Part shown: in pieces, positions 12,659 through 24,744 of the stretch
Layout of the letters: every line of letters starts with the position of its first letter
Numbering within the stretch: the stretch's first letter is position 1
NCBI GenBank assembly: GCA_015680685.1
Contig: MNCI01011471.1
Coordinates: 166,348-230,347, forward strand
Reading direction: 5' to 3'
Length of the DNA stretch: 64,000 bases
DNA from: Gnetum montanum
Lineage: Eukaryota; Streptophyta; Gnetopsida; Gnetales; Gnetaceae
Program-made: the position numbers and the translations under genes
The notes under the pieces: generated by a model
What the model saw: only the letters and a program-made list of their open reading frames with translations
What the model was told of the DNA's origin: nothing
The model's database searches: none

Positions 12659-13466
12659 TGATGAACTATGATATTGGGTCCGCGATATTGGATCCAACCA
12701 TGCAATGTCGGATACCTGATATCGGGGCCTGTCTCCTTGCCTATAAATAAGAGGCAGTGCCCTTGGTTTTCACATTAGACAGTTAGTTCCTTAGCCGAAA
12801 TCTTACCAATTTTTTCCCTCTAGAGCTAGAATTATTTCTACGTGCTTGCAGTAGGAGTCATAGAGTGAACGGATCTTTATTCGAGCATTGTGTACCTAAG
12901 CACACTTTGTGTACGGTAATAAAGATGAACTTTATGATAAACCTTGTAGCATTAAAAAAAATTAATTAGCTTTAATTATTATTTAATGCTTTTCTAGTTG
13001 ATTAATGATTTCTCTCACCCTACAACTCTCTTAGTTAAATACACTTAGTATGACCACTTCGAGCATGTGTGTAGCACTTGGTAACCCAGTGATGATTAGC
13101 GTTTGGTAATCCCAGTAGCATTGCACTAGTTAAAGATGTGTATGACAAGTGGGAATGGATACTGGTGATAGGAGTAATTAGAACTTAGTTAATGAGTAGT
13201 CAATTTAGATTAGTTACTTAGTTATCTCTCTCCTCCTCCTTATTAGCGCAGGATATAAAACACATAAAAGCTATAAAAATAATATGCCTTGAGCTTACTT
13301 AACCATACAACCGTGACATACAAGTAAGTTTGGGAAGACAACAAGTAACCAACCCGTTATTATTCCACAAAGGCACATAGGCACTTAGTCCTTGGAATTC
13401 GACCAGATCGTTCGTGAAATTCTCGTATTCGTATGGTTGAGCATAGGGGTACCTCGTCGCTCATCA
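12659..13466 (+). repeat. 3' LTR of B (808 bp)
   Basis: Starts TGATGA, ends CTCATCA; TATA box ctataaataa at 12741-12750. It is followed by target duplication acaag (13467-13471) and then by the interrupted RT of A. Confidence 0.9.
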
Positions 13467-13471
13467 ACAAG

Positions 13472-14240
13472 TATTAAAGAAATGTGTTGAGACAAACTTA
13501 CAGCTTAACTGGCAATAAAGCCATCTCATCATCTAAGAAGGCATTGTGCTAGGACACCAAATTTCATAGAAAGGGATTGAGCTAGATCTAGAAAAGATAA
13601 GGGGCATTGAAGGAATAACCACCAACTAGAGATTTTTAAAGATGTTTGGTCATTTCTTGGACACATTGGCTACTACCAATGATTCATAGAGAATTTCTCT
13701 AAGATTGAAAAGCCATTGGTAGAGCTTACAATGAAAGATGCACCTTTCATTTGGACCAAGGAATTTGAACATGCATTCCAATAGTTAAAATAGAAACTCA
13801 TAGAAACACAAATCCTACAAGCACCAAACTAGTCTAGACCCTTCCACATTATGATAGATGCATTTAACTATTCCTTGGGAGTAGTGCTCACATAGATGGA
13901 TGATAAGAAACATCCATACTACATCCATTGCATGAGTCGAAGCATTGTGGGGGCATAGTTAAATTACACCACCATGGAGAAACAACTAATGGTAGTGGTT
14001 TATGCTCTTGAAAAGTTCAAGCATTATGTGCTTGGTTACAAAGTATTTGTGCATATGGATAGTAGTGCAATTTGCTTTCTCATGAACAAGCCAATGATGA
14101 GCCCTTGTGTCATACGAGTGGCTTGTGATTTTGCAAGAATTTGATCTCACAATGGTAAATCAAAAAGGAACCAAGAATGTGGTCATTGACCATCTCTCTT
14201 ACTTAAGATGGAATAATAAAGAGGAGGAGAGTCTGCTCTC
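13472..14240 (+). pseudogene. RT C-terminus and RNase H of element A
   Basis: Resumes A's pol after B: LKKCVETNLQLNW at 13472, EGIVLGHQIS near 13540, then thumb and connection sequence parallel to 60950-61280. RNase H-like fragments follow: DDKKHPYYIHCMSRS near 13902-13946, the ALEKFKHYVLGYKVFVH block (14008-14054) and a C-terminal QEFDLTMVNQKGTKNVVIDHLS (14139-14200). Frameshifts and stops are frequent. Confidence 0.75.
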
Positions 14241-14243
14241 TGA

Positions 14244-15505
14244 TTAGTTTCCAGACAAATTTCTATTTACAGGAGTAATAAGTGAACAAACACATATAAA
14301 AGCAACATGGTATAATGGCATCCTCACCACTTGGATTTTAGAAAGAAGCAACAATTTCTTCATTAGGTCAAATACTTCATGGAAATCAACAAACACCACT
14401 ACAAGGTGTGTGTCGATGGCTTGATTTACTGGTATGTCCTTGATAAAGATTAATTGCACATTCTCCAGGATGGTCACGAAGGACCTTGCGAAGGCCACTA
14501 TATGAGGATATGCACAGCCATAAAAGTCTTGATGGCAGGATACTATTGGCCTACAATATTTAGGGATGCCCACTAATTTGTCAAGTCTTGTGAACGTTGT
14601 CATTAAGATAGGGGGATGATTAATCACATGGAAGATTCTCAATAGTGGATTCAACCATTGGAACCTTTTGACATATGGGGCTTTGATTTCATGGGTTCCA
14701 TCACACCCATGTCCAACAGAAAGGCATATATTATAGTAGTTGTTGACTACTATAAAAAATGGGTAGAAGCAGTAGCCATTAGTGATTGTACATCATTCAC
14801 TATTGCTAGATTCATACAACAAAATATTGTGAATAGGTTTGGGGTACCATGTTTACTAATTTCTAATAATGGAACTCATTTCATAGGTGCCACTTTTAGA
14901 AAGTTAATGCAATGCTTGGGGGTAGAACATAAATTAACAACACCTTACCACCCCCAAGCTAATGGTCAAGCAGAGGTAACTAATTAAGAGATTATAAAAA
15001 TACTAATGCAAACCATTAGCAAATATAGGAAGGATTGGTATACAAAACTCAACAATGCTCTTTGGGATTATTGTTCAACTTGGAAATTTCCTATTGGCTA
15101 TTCTTCCTATGAGTTAGTATACAAAAACTTCCAACACTTCCAATTTAATCCAAGCTTCATACACTCTTAATAGCTTATGATCTAAACCTTGACCTAAGTA
15201 TAGTACAAAAAGAAAGATTAATCGTCCTAAATGTGCTAGATGAAAATCAATTAGTGGCCCTATCCTTGAATGAGATGAACAAGGCCTTCAGCAAGCAACA
15301 TCATGACCTTAGAATCAGGAAAGTAAAACTTCAACCAAGAGATAAGGTTCTCTATTGGAACCCCACACATGTACCCAAAAAGGAAAAATTTCAAACATTG
15401 TGGGAGGGATCTTATATAATTGATCAAACCTTTCCCTTTGGAGTCATGATAATCTACAAACCTGATAGCCCAAATAAAAAGTATTGGTCAACATTCAACA
15501 AGTAA
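14244..15505 (+). pseudogene. Integrase of element A (inactive)
   Basis: Zinc-binding HHCC module: HEGPCEGHY near 14472-14498 and SCERCH near 14586-14603. The catalytic core is open for 109 codons (14658-14987): FDFMG with the first Asp (14685-14687), SNNGTHF where the second catalytic Asp is Asn (14865-14867), and QAEVTN with the Glu (14973-14975). Spacing is 60 and 36 residues, the DD35E pattern. The C-terminal part (15233-15505) has LRIRKVKLQPRDKVLYW and the post-core block ending TFNK. Stops separate the parts, so strand transfer would be lost. Confidence 0.83.
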
Positions 15506-17214
15506 AGCCTTTCTTTGAACCAAGCTAGGTTAGTGCAACTATCACCTCAACGGATGGACAACCACATTCTATCTTTTGGATCTCCTCCTTCCAACTTAGT
15601 TATGGGGGAGATGGCCATCTATGCTGACAATCCATATGGCTTCTTAATTTTTCTACTTTTTTGTTTTCCATGTTTTTGATTTTACAAGTTATTTAATTTA
15701 CAAATTTTTTATTTTTAATTTTTTCTAATTTTACACCATTGTTAATACTTTTGAACCTTTCTTGATTATTTTACACTTTCTTTTATATATTTTGTTTTAT
15801 TTTTTTTCATTCAAGTGTGATATTTTCCTCATTTTTGCTAATAAAATTACTTTATTGTCACAAGACACAATTTCGCTATTGCTATTTACTAATGATGGTT
15901 TGTGCTTAATGTTGTGATTGTCGATGTCTGGTTTTTATCTTTGAATTATGATGTTTGATGACTTTGACATGGTTCATTTTTCATGGAATAATTAGTGAGT
16001 CCATGTCATATGCCCATCCAATGAACTCTATGGTTTTCCTTATTCTGGGAATTTGAGGTCCCTTCCATTAAAGAAACTTTTAATTAATCGATGACCTTGG
16101 TAGTTTTGAAATTAAGAAGGATTCAAAGTTTTGTAAAGGGTGTGACTTCAAGGAGACTTAATACTCTTTGTACTCTGCTACTTGCTTGAGTGCTTGAGTG
16201 TTTTTCATAGACTTCTTACCATTCCATACCAACCACTAATAGGAATTCAAATAAAGTCTTTACATGGTGTGGTTCCCATCCAAGAAAAAAAACAAAACAA
16301 AATATGGGAATTCAAAGCACACCCCTTAGACATTAATAAGTCCTTGCATGGTGTGGTTTCCATTTCAAAACAAAAAAAAATAAGAATTTAAAGCACATCC
16401 CTTGGACAAATAAGTAGGCTACAAGCATTGGTTATGGGACTAGAAAGACATCCATAACCAATGCATAACAAGCATAGATGGATGTCTTTCTAGTTCCATA
16501 ACCAATGCTTCTTTTTTCTTCTCTTTTTGGAATAGTGGTTGTTTTGTAGAAGCACTCTTGTGTCTTGAGTAAGTGGATAGGTCTTAGAGTGGTGATTCAA
16601 AGTCATTAAAAGTGGCTGGTTTTGGTCTGGACTGAGGATGGATCTTCCCAGGTCATTTTAACCACAACTTCCACAAGTGACTTCTTATGCCCTTAATTCA
16701 GAACTCCATTACACTTCTCTATCATCCATACATGCTACCATAACTTACCTCACTATTGTGTTCTAAGTTATGCTCTACAGCTTGGTTTGATGTGTTAGAA
16801 TTCTTGAGTGGATACTTTCTAGTTGGTCCTTAACCTTTCATGACCATTAAATTGACTACGAGACCCATGGACTCCTTAGTTGAGGTTATGCAAGGGCAAC
16901 AAAATGCATGAGCCTACTATGGGGAGGACCCACTTGCATAGCTCTTACCTTGATTAGTTAAGGTTCCTTACCTTTGACATTGCTATAATCCTATCTTTTG
17001 CATATTCCATTGAGTATTCTGCTTAGTGCTCCTTAATCTTTTATTTCATTCATCCCCTAAATCTATTTTTCTTCATTTTTCCAAATTTAGGAGCTTCAAT
17101 GCCCTCTTCTCATATTTTCATACTATTCTTGGCCTTTTAAGCTTTCATTTGACACTAATTTCACTCAAAAAGTCCTTGTATTTTGCAAGTTTGATCGAAG
17201 TCAATGGTGGTCAA
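15506..17214 (+). mobile_element. 3' non-coding region of A
   Basis: Begins with the post-pol block containing PPT-like atgggggagatgg (15602-), followed by long T-rich tracts. It holds a tandem duplication (about 16253-16330 and 16331-16410) of the aagtctttgcatggtgtgg block, an inverted repeat at 16423-16510, and the stretch atgcaagggc...ggaggacccacttgcat (16887-16940) also found reversed in F at 23535-23600. No gene is seen. Confidence 0.7.
16423..16510. repeat. 33-bp inverted repeat (hairpin) in A
   Basis: Left arm 16423-16455, right arm 16478-16510, loop 22 bp. The arms pair over 33 bp with one mismatch (gggac against gttcc). B and F carry only one arm's sequence in linear form, so the second arm arose by inverted duplication in A. 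A transcript would fold into a precursor-like stem. Confidence 0.85.
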
Positions 17215-17312
17215 CAACTACGTTGACAAGGCCTTGTCGATGCAGCTGACTGCATTAATGAGGCCCCATCAACAAGGACTTGTTGATGCAACCCAAAAAT
17301 GCCATATATACC
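17215..17312 (+). promoter_or_regulatory. LTR-like U3 motif block with TATA box before ORF3 of A
   Basis: The sequence gttgacaaggccttgtcgat followed by gcag, and a second degenerate copy (17270-17291), match the GCATCGAC/AAGGCC motif cluster of the U3 of LTRs C (490-605) and A (20774-20850). A TATA-like atatatacc lies at 17304-17312. Placed about 470 bp before the ORF3 ATG, it may act as an internal promoter. Inference from motif layout only. Confidence 0.45.
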
Positions 17313-17457
17313 ACCAAAAAATTTGTAAATTTTCATCATTTTCTCATAACACACAAGGAGTTTTTGCAATTTTTCAAAGCCCAAAACCTTCTAAAGCTCA
17401 TAATTTCCCAATCGTTTGTCCAAATCACTTTGTTTTTCAATCCTACACTTACCAAAG

Positions 17458-17778
17458 GTAAGATATTTATCATGGGGATCACAAACCTTAAGGTTTCTAA
17501 TGAAAAATTGATGAAATTTTTAAGAAATTTTTCTAACTCCCCCAAGGGTTAATAACCTTAACAACATATAAGCATAAACTTTTTTAAGAGTTAACCCTTC
17601 CAACAACCTTTGGGATGATTTATTAATGATAACACTTAAATAAAATAATAATTGGAGTAATGAAATCAACCATAATCATAACTTAGCGAAAGTGTGACTA
17701 TCCTTAAGAGATAAAGGTATCCTAATTACTTTAATGTTACACAATGATTGCTAATCCATGGTCTCATTATGATTATAG
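17458..17778 (+). other. Candidate intron before ORF3 of A
   Basis: Donor AAAG^GTAAGATA (17457/17458) and acceptor TTATGATTATAG^ATGGCACC (17778/17779). The acceptor ends exactly at the ATG of ORF3. Length 321 bp, AT-rich. Athila env-like ORFs are thought to be made from spliced RNA. No transcript evidence is available here. Confidence 0.45.
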
Positions 17779-20515
17779 ATGGCACCAAAATAGGAATGCC
17801 CATAGGAAGGAGAACCCTTTCAACCATGGGAGAAGTGTCCTAGAGCTAAAAGGGGCCAACAAGAATAGGTCCAAGAACTACGAGAGTCAACCCATGTAAT
17901 GGGACCTCTTCATGAGGAGCCTGAGGTAGAATCTGTTCAATAGATTCCAGAAGAAGAAGTGCCAACTGAATAATCATAGTAAGGAGAAGTGCCTAGATGG
18001 GAAAGCTCTAGTAGATGTCAAGACTCAGATGTAAACCTCTTTGATGTGGCCAATAATCACATCCAGTGGGGAATGGTACATGGGAGAGATATATCTCTTC
18101 TAGAGTAATCGAAGGCTAAGGTTGATTATCAAAATTAAGGACATTAAAGTGTCCTAGTTAGTAGAAGCTATTGCATAGGCACTTGGGTTGCTTGACACTA
18201 AAACATAGCTAGTAGAATTTTCCATGAAAGGTAATTCGGAGGCCAAGAAGGAGTGGACCCAGTGATGTTACAGGGTTGATCGTAAGGAGTATAGTGCACT
18301 CACATTGGTGAATTGAATTCATTTCAAAATTATGGCCTATTACCTCAACCCAACGATGAGGCCAAGCAAGGTGACTATTGTCTTCTTCACCCAAGCATGC
18401 ATCACTTGAAGTGGGAAATTTTCCATCAACCTTCCACAATTGATCTCCTTAGAAATTAAAAAATGCTTCAAGGAAAATGAGCATGGAAGGAAAACCCTAC
18501 CCTTTTCATGCCTCATCTAGAACCTCTACAAAAGGACAAGCATCATTTACTACTCCAATGATATCATTAGGTGTGCTTCATTGGCCTCATGGCATGAGAT
18601 TATGAAAGACAAAACCCTAGTAGAGACCCAAGAAGAGAAGTAGCAGCCACCATCACCCACTCAAGAAATAATGCTAGAGGGCCACACAACCATTGAGTAT
18701 CTGTGCAAAATCTGAAAACAACTCTTGAGCGAACAAGAGTAATGAAAGAAATGAGTGGGGTAGATCCATTTATGTATTGATCAACAATGAGTCACCTTAA
18801 TGAGGTGGCTTGAACAATTAGTCAGATAGAGAGGGGTGGACCAATCTTCTCTACCCAACAAATGTAGCTACCTGCAAGGTTAGATCCCAATACCTAGGAG
18901 GTGATGATGTAATTATTGCAATACCATTTATTCTTAGAAATCTCTGGAAACGCTACCACCTTCTTGGTGTGTTTGGAGGAAGGCGAAGGGGCAACTGTCT
19001 TGGTGATGTAGCACCAAGGGTAGGAGATAGTGATTGAAGTGGTTGCTAACCATGTCACTAAAGCATTGAATGCATCCATGGCATCTGTACCATATGTACC
19101 TACACTTCAAGATGTGAAAACATTGGCATGGTCAGTAGAAAGCTAAATGTAGCCCAACATGAAGAGTTGCTAGAACGACTGGTGGGAATCAGGCAACCAA
19201 CTCCAAATACCTTTGATTTTATAGAAGATATCACTACAACCTAGTTAGAGCTACTGAATGCAAAGGGTAAATGTGTTCAATAATGAAATCAATGCTTGGT
19301 TATGGAGGTTACTAAACTATGTGCTCAACTTGTAGATCCTGTGATTCTTAGCCTAGCAGTAATAAGAGATGAAGGTTTCAAACAGATTCAAGAATGATTC
19401 TAGAAGGCTAAGGAGGAGGCAATAATAACCATCTTCAACTAGTCCATAGCTGAAGCCAAAACGTATTCAATTTAGAAGGACTTGGCATAGATGCACCAGG
19501 AGAATGAGACGTTGACTGCACAAAATCATCGCCTATGAAATGTTGATGCTCAGAAGGATCAAATGCGAGAATTTATTCATCAACAACAGGAGTAGCTTAC
19601 TAGGGTGAACACCAAACTAAGGATATTGACTATAGAAAATCAAAATTTATCAATGAAGAAAGTGCATGCTTTACGTTAGAAGTCTACCATCAAAATTGTC
19701 TCATGGAAAAATGAAGCTCTAAAGTTTGAAAAAGTGAAAAATCACTACAGAGACTAGGTTGGCCTGTAGAAAGAAGTTAATGAGAAACACATCTAGATGA
19801 TAAAAGAAAAAATGAATGAAGCCCTCTAGCAACTCCAACAAGAAAGAGAAATGTGGCAACCTAGCATTGATGATATCGATGCCTACAAAAAAGCAGAGAT
19901 CTGTTTGAAGGAGTTGTAAATAGAGGAGATGATGGAATATATATGGAGTTAGCCAATCTCTGATATGCAAACCTGACAATGCTGATTACCTGAAGGTCAT
20001 GGTTAGAGTTGGAAAAGTAAGTGGCTAGCTCGTATTTGTTATATGAGGCTGAGTTCAAGCACCACAAATACACCAAATAGAAGCTTGAGACTTCAAATGT
20101 TGAACTTGAAATTCTTAGAGCACGATTTAGAGATCAACGATCAATCATTGAGAACCTAGCCAAATGAATGAATGTCTATGAGGATTTGAAGGACATAATC
20201 AATGTTTTTTCCATTGAATACAAATAGTTTGCTACCTAGTTTGTTAATGCAAAGGAGTTATTTCCATCAATCCCGTGTCCTTGGGATGTGCTCATTCTGA
20301 CCCACATTGGTGAGGACACATGGATGGTGCACAATCCCATAAGTAAGAAGGAGAAAATAAAAGCATTGTGGGATGATTTTCACCTCCCACTTGAAGTTGT
20401 AGCAGTAGCAACATAGTCACAGCCACCTCAACTGTCACCCATGCATGAAGCTGGTGAAGGTCTCTCAAAGCCTTAGAAACCACCACTACCTAGGACTGTT
20501 TGATCTTCTTGATCA
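17779..20515 (+). pseudogene. Third ORF of A: retroelement plant domain plus coiled coil (broken)
   Basis: Sits between pol and the 3' LTR, where Athila elements carry an env-like or extra ORF. From ATG 17779 the sense strand reads as protein-like sequence with many stops: an acidic stretch (EEPEVESVQ, 17920-17945), FDVANNHIQWGMVHGRDIS (18040-18096), and EYSALTLVN..HFKIMAYYLNPTMRPSKVTI (18290-18380), which recalls the retroelement-associated plant transposon-like domain. A Glu/Gln/Lys-rich, coiled-coil-like part (about 19490-19920) contains QENETLTAQNHRL and NEALQQLQQEREMW-like heptads. I see no signal peptide or membrane segment, so an envelope role is not supported. The domain call is tentative. 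Confidence 0.5.
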
Positions 20516-20740
20516 ACTTTACACCATCAAGGAATGTGCTATCTAGTTTTGAAGAGTTATGTCATGATATTCAATTTTATATCCTGAACACCATCATTTT
20601 TTATAATGTGTTGATCTGTATGCCTAAGCACTCAATTTTTTGTCAAGTTAGTTAGTTTGTTTTGTTTGAGAAAAGTTAGTCAATAATTCCATACCTTTCC
20701 AAATTTTGTAAAAGAACTTGAGGGTGAGTTTTCATTCAGT

Positions 20741-21638
20741 TGTGGGGGTATGATGAGTTACTTTTAGTTGGTTGCATCGACGAGGCCTCATCAATGTGAC
20801 CTAGTCGACGCATCGTATCATGTGTCAATGACACACTGTCGATGTAGTGTTGATTTTCAACTATAAATATGTGCCTACTAGTCATATTTATGGCATTAGA
20901 TATTGTAGTTGCATTAAATATTTTATAGTTTTTCTATTTGAAAGTTATAATTTTTCCCCTAAGTGCCTGCAGAAGGAGTCATTGAGTGTAATGATCTTTA
21001 TTCAAGCATTGTTGTACCTGAGCATAATAGTATGTGTGACAATAAAGATGAGCTTTCTGATAAACCTTGTAGCACTTTGGATAGATTAGCTATTTCAGTT
21101 ATGCATTTACTATTTTCAATTATTTATTAAATATTTTTCAGTTATTATGTTAATGAGGTAATTAAGCAAGATAGATTACACATATAAGTATGATCACTTT
21201 GAGTGTAACACATATTCACTTGGTAATCCCAGTAGCGTTATTGCTTGGTATGCCCAGAAGCGTAGCACTTGGTCACCTAGTAATGGATACATGGGTTTAG
21301 GATGTGTATGGAAAGTGAAACCAGATGCTTATGTTAGGATTAGTTAAATGCTAGTTAATTAGTTAATTTAAATTAATCAATCCAATTACTTTTATCCACA
21401 TTTTGAACACCAAAGTATAAAATTCAAAATGATAAAAATCAGATACCTCAATTACACTTAACCATACCAATGTACATCACAAGTATAATTGGGAAGACAA
21501 TGATTAACCTTAAGGAAAGATTCACTTTGTAGAGGACTAGTGCACTGGAAATAATAAAGTCTACGAAATTTGACCGAATTGTGCATGACCGCTTTGTGAT
21601 TTGTATAGTTGGGCATAGGGGTACCTTGCCGCTCCTCA
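20741..21638 (+). repeat. Polypurine tract and 3' LTR of A (LTR 20751-21638)
   Basis: tgtgggggta (20741-20750) is the polypurine tract. The 888-bp LTR starts TGATGAG and ends CTCCTCA (expected CTCATCA). TATA box ctataaatat at 20861-20870. U3 has GCATCGACGAGGCC-type repeats. It is followed directly by reversed gag of element G. Confidence 0.85.
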
Positions 21639-23180
21639 CTTAGGATGTCCATATTAGCAAATATCACATCCATTTTCATTTGTTTTAGAATCTGTAACCT
21701 CTTCAATCACTACAGCTTTATCCTTTTACTGATGGTAACCCTTTTCTACATCCTTTTTTCTCTTACTATCTTGACCACTACTCCCTTACTCCACTCTTTC
21801 TTTTGTAATTTTAAGAGCTATTTTGAACTTCTCAACCAAGGAGTTCCACATTTTATCAACCTTATCTAATATTTCAATTATATATTTTTTTATCAACAAG
21901 GTCTTTCTCTACACCACTTTATCAAGATGTGCTTCCCCCTTTAAATCATAGAAATGCATCTTCCTTTTGTGAATTGAGGGGTCCCTATTATACTCTTCTA
22001 CACTCTCATGTTTTTTCAGCTTCCCTTCTTTTTTTGCCACCTATTCAATCAACCTTCAAATTTGATGAATCATCATTTCAAATAATCTTCCTTGGGCATA
22101 GATCCCAAGGGTTTCCCTTTTCTTATTCCAGAGTTCACTTATGCTATGACAAAGTTGTTCACTTTGAGAGCATCCATAGACTAGGTACTAGTGCAACAAA
22201 GAGTAGTACCTACCCAAGGTTGCATCTAATGACTCATGATTTCAATGTTTCCATCCTTGGATCTACCTCCACAAGTTAGACACTTTGGAGTACATTTGGT
22301 ATTTGTCATTGAATAGTTCCAACATGGTACTTCATTAATGAATAGATTCTATTTCCAAGGATTAGTACTAGCCTTTTATTTCTTTGATGAGTATCCTTAA
22401 GAATAATTTAAATGTCTACCATTCATTTTCTATATTCTACAAGGTATATGCATCATGAAATACTTGTAGATGATTTTGTGGATCTATGTTATATCCCCCT
22501 TCAAACCTAAGGATATTATTCATATCTAGCCTTTTAATCCTACTATCTATTTGATGCCTTATAGGAATTATCACTACCTCTAAAATATTGATTATGTTTC
22601 TAGTAGTTAGTAAAGGCTCATTATAGTCATTTTGTTCATGGTAGCCCCTTTCATGACTATGATGTCCACAATGAGTCATGTTGTGCCTTCACTTTCAATG
22701 ATGCTCTTGTTCCTCTCATGGTTATATATGCCTCTAGTCTTAATCAACTTGGCAGGATCTCCATTCATCTCCATCTCATCATTTACCTTCATCTTGGTCC
22801 TAACTACTCCTCCTTCTATTTTAGCCATAGCTTCTCTTATCAGATTTTGATGACAAAGAGGATGATGAGGATGAAGAAGAAGGAGGACTAGGAGAATGGT
22901 GCTTTCTACTCCTTATATTATGGTCCCTTCCTTGTTCTTTTCCATTCTCTTTTTCTTTATTCTTATCATTAGAGGAACAACTGTAGAACCTCACCCTTAA
23001 TGTCTACAAGACCTTCTTACCATTTTCATTCCTGGTAAAAGACCTTCTTCCTTAGGTGTTTCTTTTAGCATCACCTGTAGTTACCAAAGGATCAACATTA
23101 GTTCTGGTAAATTTTTCCTTAATAATCAATCCTTTTTGAATCCCTTAGTTTTCATTTAAGAATAAGGTGATTACAACATA
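21639..23180 (-). pseudogene. gag: gag of element G, middle part (broken)
   Basis: On the minus strand this reads as Athila-like gag. A charged Ser-rich region (about 22980-22840) is followed by MTHCGHHSHERGYHEQND and LLTTRNIINILEVVIIPIRH (22679-22560), then RLDMNNILRFEGGYNIDPQNHLQ (22530-22460), and capsid parts down to about 22270. Further left, scattered matches to the QKG..VDKLWNSL and basic region reach 21640, where element A interrupts it. It belongs with the N-terminus at 30692-30389; element F split the two. Confidence 0.7.
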
Positions 23181-23290
23181 CTATGCCCAACGATATGAGG
23201 TAACTAAAATCATCAAGCTGTTTACATTATTTTAATCAATTACTATTAGTTACCACGATGTTCAAAAATAGGATGTTAGAAAAATTTCGA
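23181..23290. other. Unresolved junction between G and F
   Basis: About 110 bp that I cannot assign securely. The minus strand has cgttgggcatag, like the end of an Athila-type LTR, so it may be the remains of F's 3' LTR after deletion. No clear target duplication matches the other end of F (gttga at 30389-30393). Confidence 0.35.
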
Positions 23291-24283
23291 AGTAGACATC
23301 CCTAGCCCCCATGACTAATAAGCATAACTCTAGAAGCACATAAGTTTTCAAAAAATTGAAACCAAAGGTCTAATTTAGAAGATTGCCAAGAAATATTAAT
23401 GGATATGGAAATTGAAAAATAGGAGAAATTAATGAAATGGATGAGAAGCAGCCCCAAAATTATGCATTGATTCAGAGAAATTGTCACTAATTTTTTTAAA
23501 GATGTGAAGGTTGGTTCAAAGCCATGATCAATAGAAGTTATGCAAGTGGGTCCTCCCCAAAGTAAGCTCCTACCATAACGCCCTTGCATAACCTCTTTTA
23601 TAGATGTCCATGGGGATCCTAGAAGTTAAATGAAAATCATGCCTTTGCTCCAAAAAACACACAACTACCATGGTTGGGATGTTGCACTATACTGCATAAA
23701 ACCAAAAGGCTGGAAATCGCATGCAGTAGTGGGGTGAATAATGGAATGAGAAGCAATTGCAAAGATTGGGATGTAAGGTACTTGACCCTATCCATAATAG
23801 GTTCTTGTGAAAAATGCGATTAAAATGATCAACATACCCATCCATCCTAGTTCAAACCAAGTTCATACCATGAATAGTGATCTTGCATTGATGTGTTCCA
23901 TCCTGCCAACCACCATGAGCCCATAACCACCACAAAGAACAATCATCACTCCAAAAAGAGAACAAAAGAGAAGAAGGAAGGGCCTTAGTTAGAGGATCAC
24001 CTTGAAGCATGGGTAACTCATCTTTCTAGCCCCATAACTAGTGCTTATAGCCCATTATTATGTCTTAGGGGTGTGCTTTGAATTCCCATTATTTTTTTTC
24101 TCTCTCTCTTTTTTGTTAAGTTTTTGTTATTTTTTTCTTCTCTTTTTTTTATGGGAACCACACCATGCAAAGACTTTTAGCTTCCTATTATTGGTTAACA
24201 GAGGGGTGATGATACGTTCCAAGAGGAGTCATAAACTAGATGAAGGAAGTCAAGAAGAGAACCCAACAAGTTCCCTTGAGGTC
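23291..24283 (-). mobile_element. 3' non-coding region of F, distal part
   Basis: Reverse complement of the 3' non-coding block of A and B. PPT-like agtcatggggg is at 23314-23304; ggttatgcaagggc and ggaggacccacttgcat at about 23600-23535; the aagtctttgcatggtgtgg block near 24175-24155. It continues beyond solo LTR H at 26516. No gene is seen. Confidence 0.75.
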
Positions 24284-24288
24284 ACACC
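24284..24288 (+). repeat. Target-site duplication of H, left copy
   Basis: acacc, repeated exactly at 26511-26515 after the end of the LTR. Confidence 0.85.
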
Positions 24289-24548
24289 TGAAACACCATG
24301 AAAATTACGAGTCGGCCTCAGGCAAAGATTCACGATTCAAGCGAGAGCGCGCATCAGCTTTGTTCAAGGACAAGTTTATGCTCTATCACGCACGGCAGCG
24401 TAATGAGCGTAATAAGCTCCAAAATAGTCGAAGGCAGAGTCCAGAGAAGCACAACAGTTCGACGCTTTTTCTCACGACGCATGAATAACTTGTCTTTACG
24501 CTCAATACGCGACGGTGCGTATCATTGCGTATTTCATCACTAAGGCCA

Positions 24549-24744
24549 GACATTGTTTACACTTTCGTTACACGTAGTTGCGTAGTGAGCGTAAATAAGA
24601 CATTATTTACGCTCCATCACACACAGCTGCATAGTGAGCGTAAGTTGCACATTATTTACGCTTTGTTACGTGCAGCTGCGTAGTGAGCGTAAGTTGCACA
24701 TTATTTACGCTTTGTTACGCGCAGCTACGTAGTGAGCGTAAAAA
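24549..24744 (+). repeat. Four tandem ~49-bp palindromic units in U3 of H
   Basis: Units begin near 24549, 24599, 24648 and 24697. Each reads ATTATTTACGCT...GCAGCTGC...AGTGAGCGTAA, a dyad with TTACGCT/AGCGTAA arms around a GCAGCTGC centre. They lie about 250 bp upstream of the TATA box. Confidence 0.8.

Larger units (their letters stand above)
6049..13466 (+). mobile_element. Athila-like element B, pol-deleted, nested in A
   Basis: A 7418-bp element with two LTRs of exactly 808 bp, a near-perfect tRNA-Asp primer site, gag, protease, the first part of RT and a long 3' non-coding region. From about 10637 the rest of RT, RNase H and integrase (about 2.5 kb in D) is missing and the sequence jumps to the conserved post-pol block ggatctcctccttccaa. 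B is thus a non-autonomous deletion derivative. By eye its LTRs differ by well over 10% in the first 240 bp, older than E. Confidence 0.88.
1373..21638 (+). mobile_element. Athila-like Ty3/gypsy element A, interrupted by B and C
   Basis: Order on the plus strand: 5' LTR remnant, tRNA-Asp-type primer site, gag, protease, RT (cut by B at 6048/13467), RNase H, integrase, long 3' region with a third ORF, polypurine tract, 3' LTR. Gene order PR-RT-RH-INT is Ty3/gypsy. The RT motif VFMDD and the primer site fit the Athila lineage. All genes carry stops and frameshifts. Its 3' LTR abuts reversed gag of element G, so A inserted into G. Confidence 0.85.

Noticed and set aside
17779-20515. True envelope gene in A
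   Set aside because: Position fits an env-like ORF, but no signal peptide, transmembrane segment or fusion-type sequence can be seen; coiled coil only.
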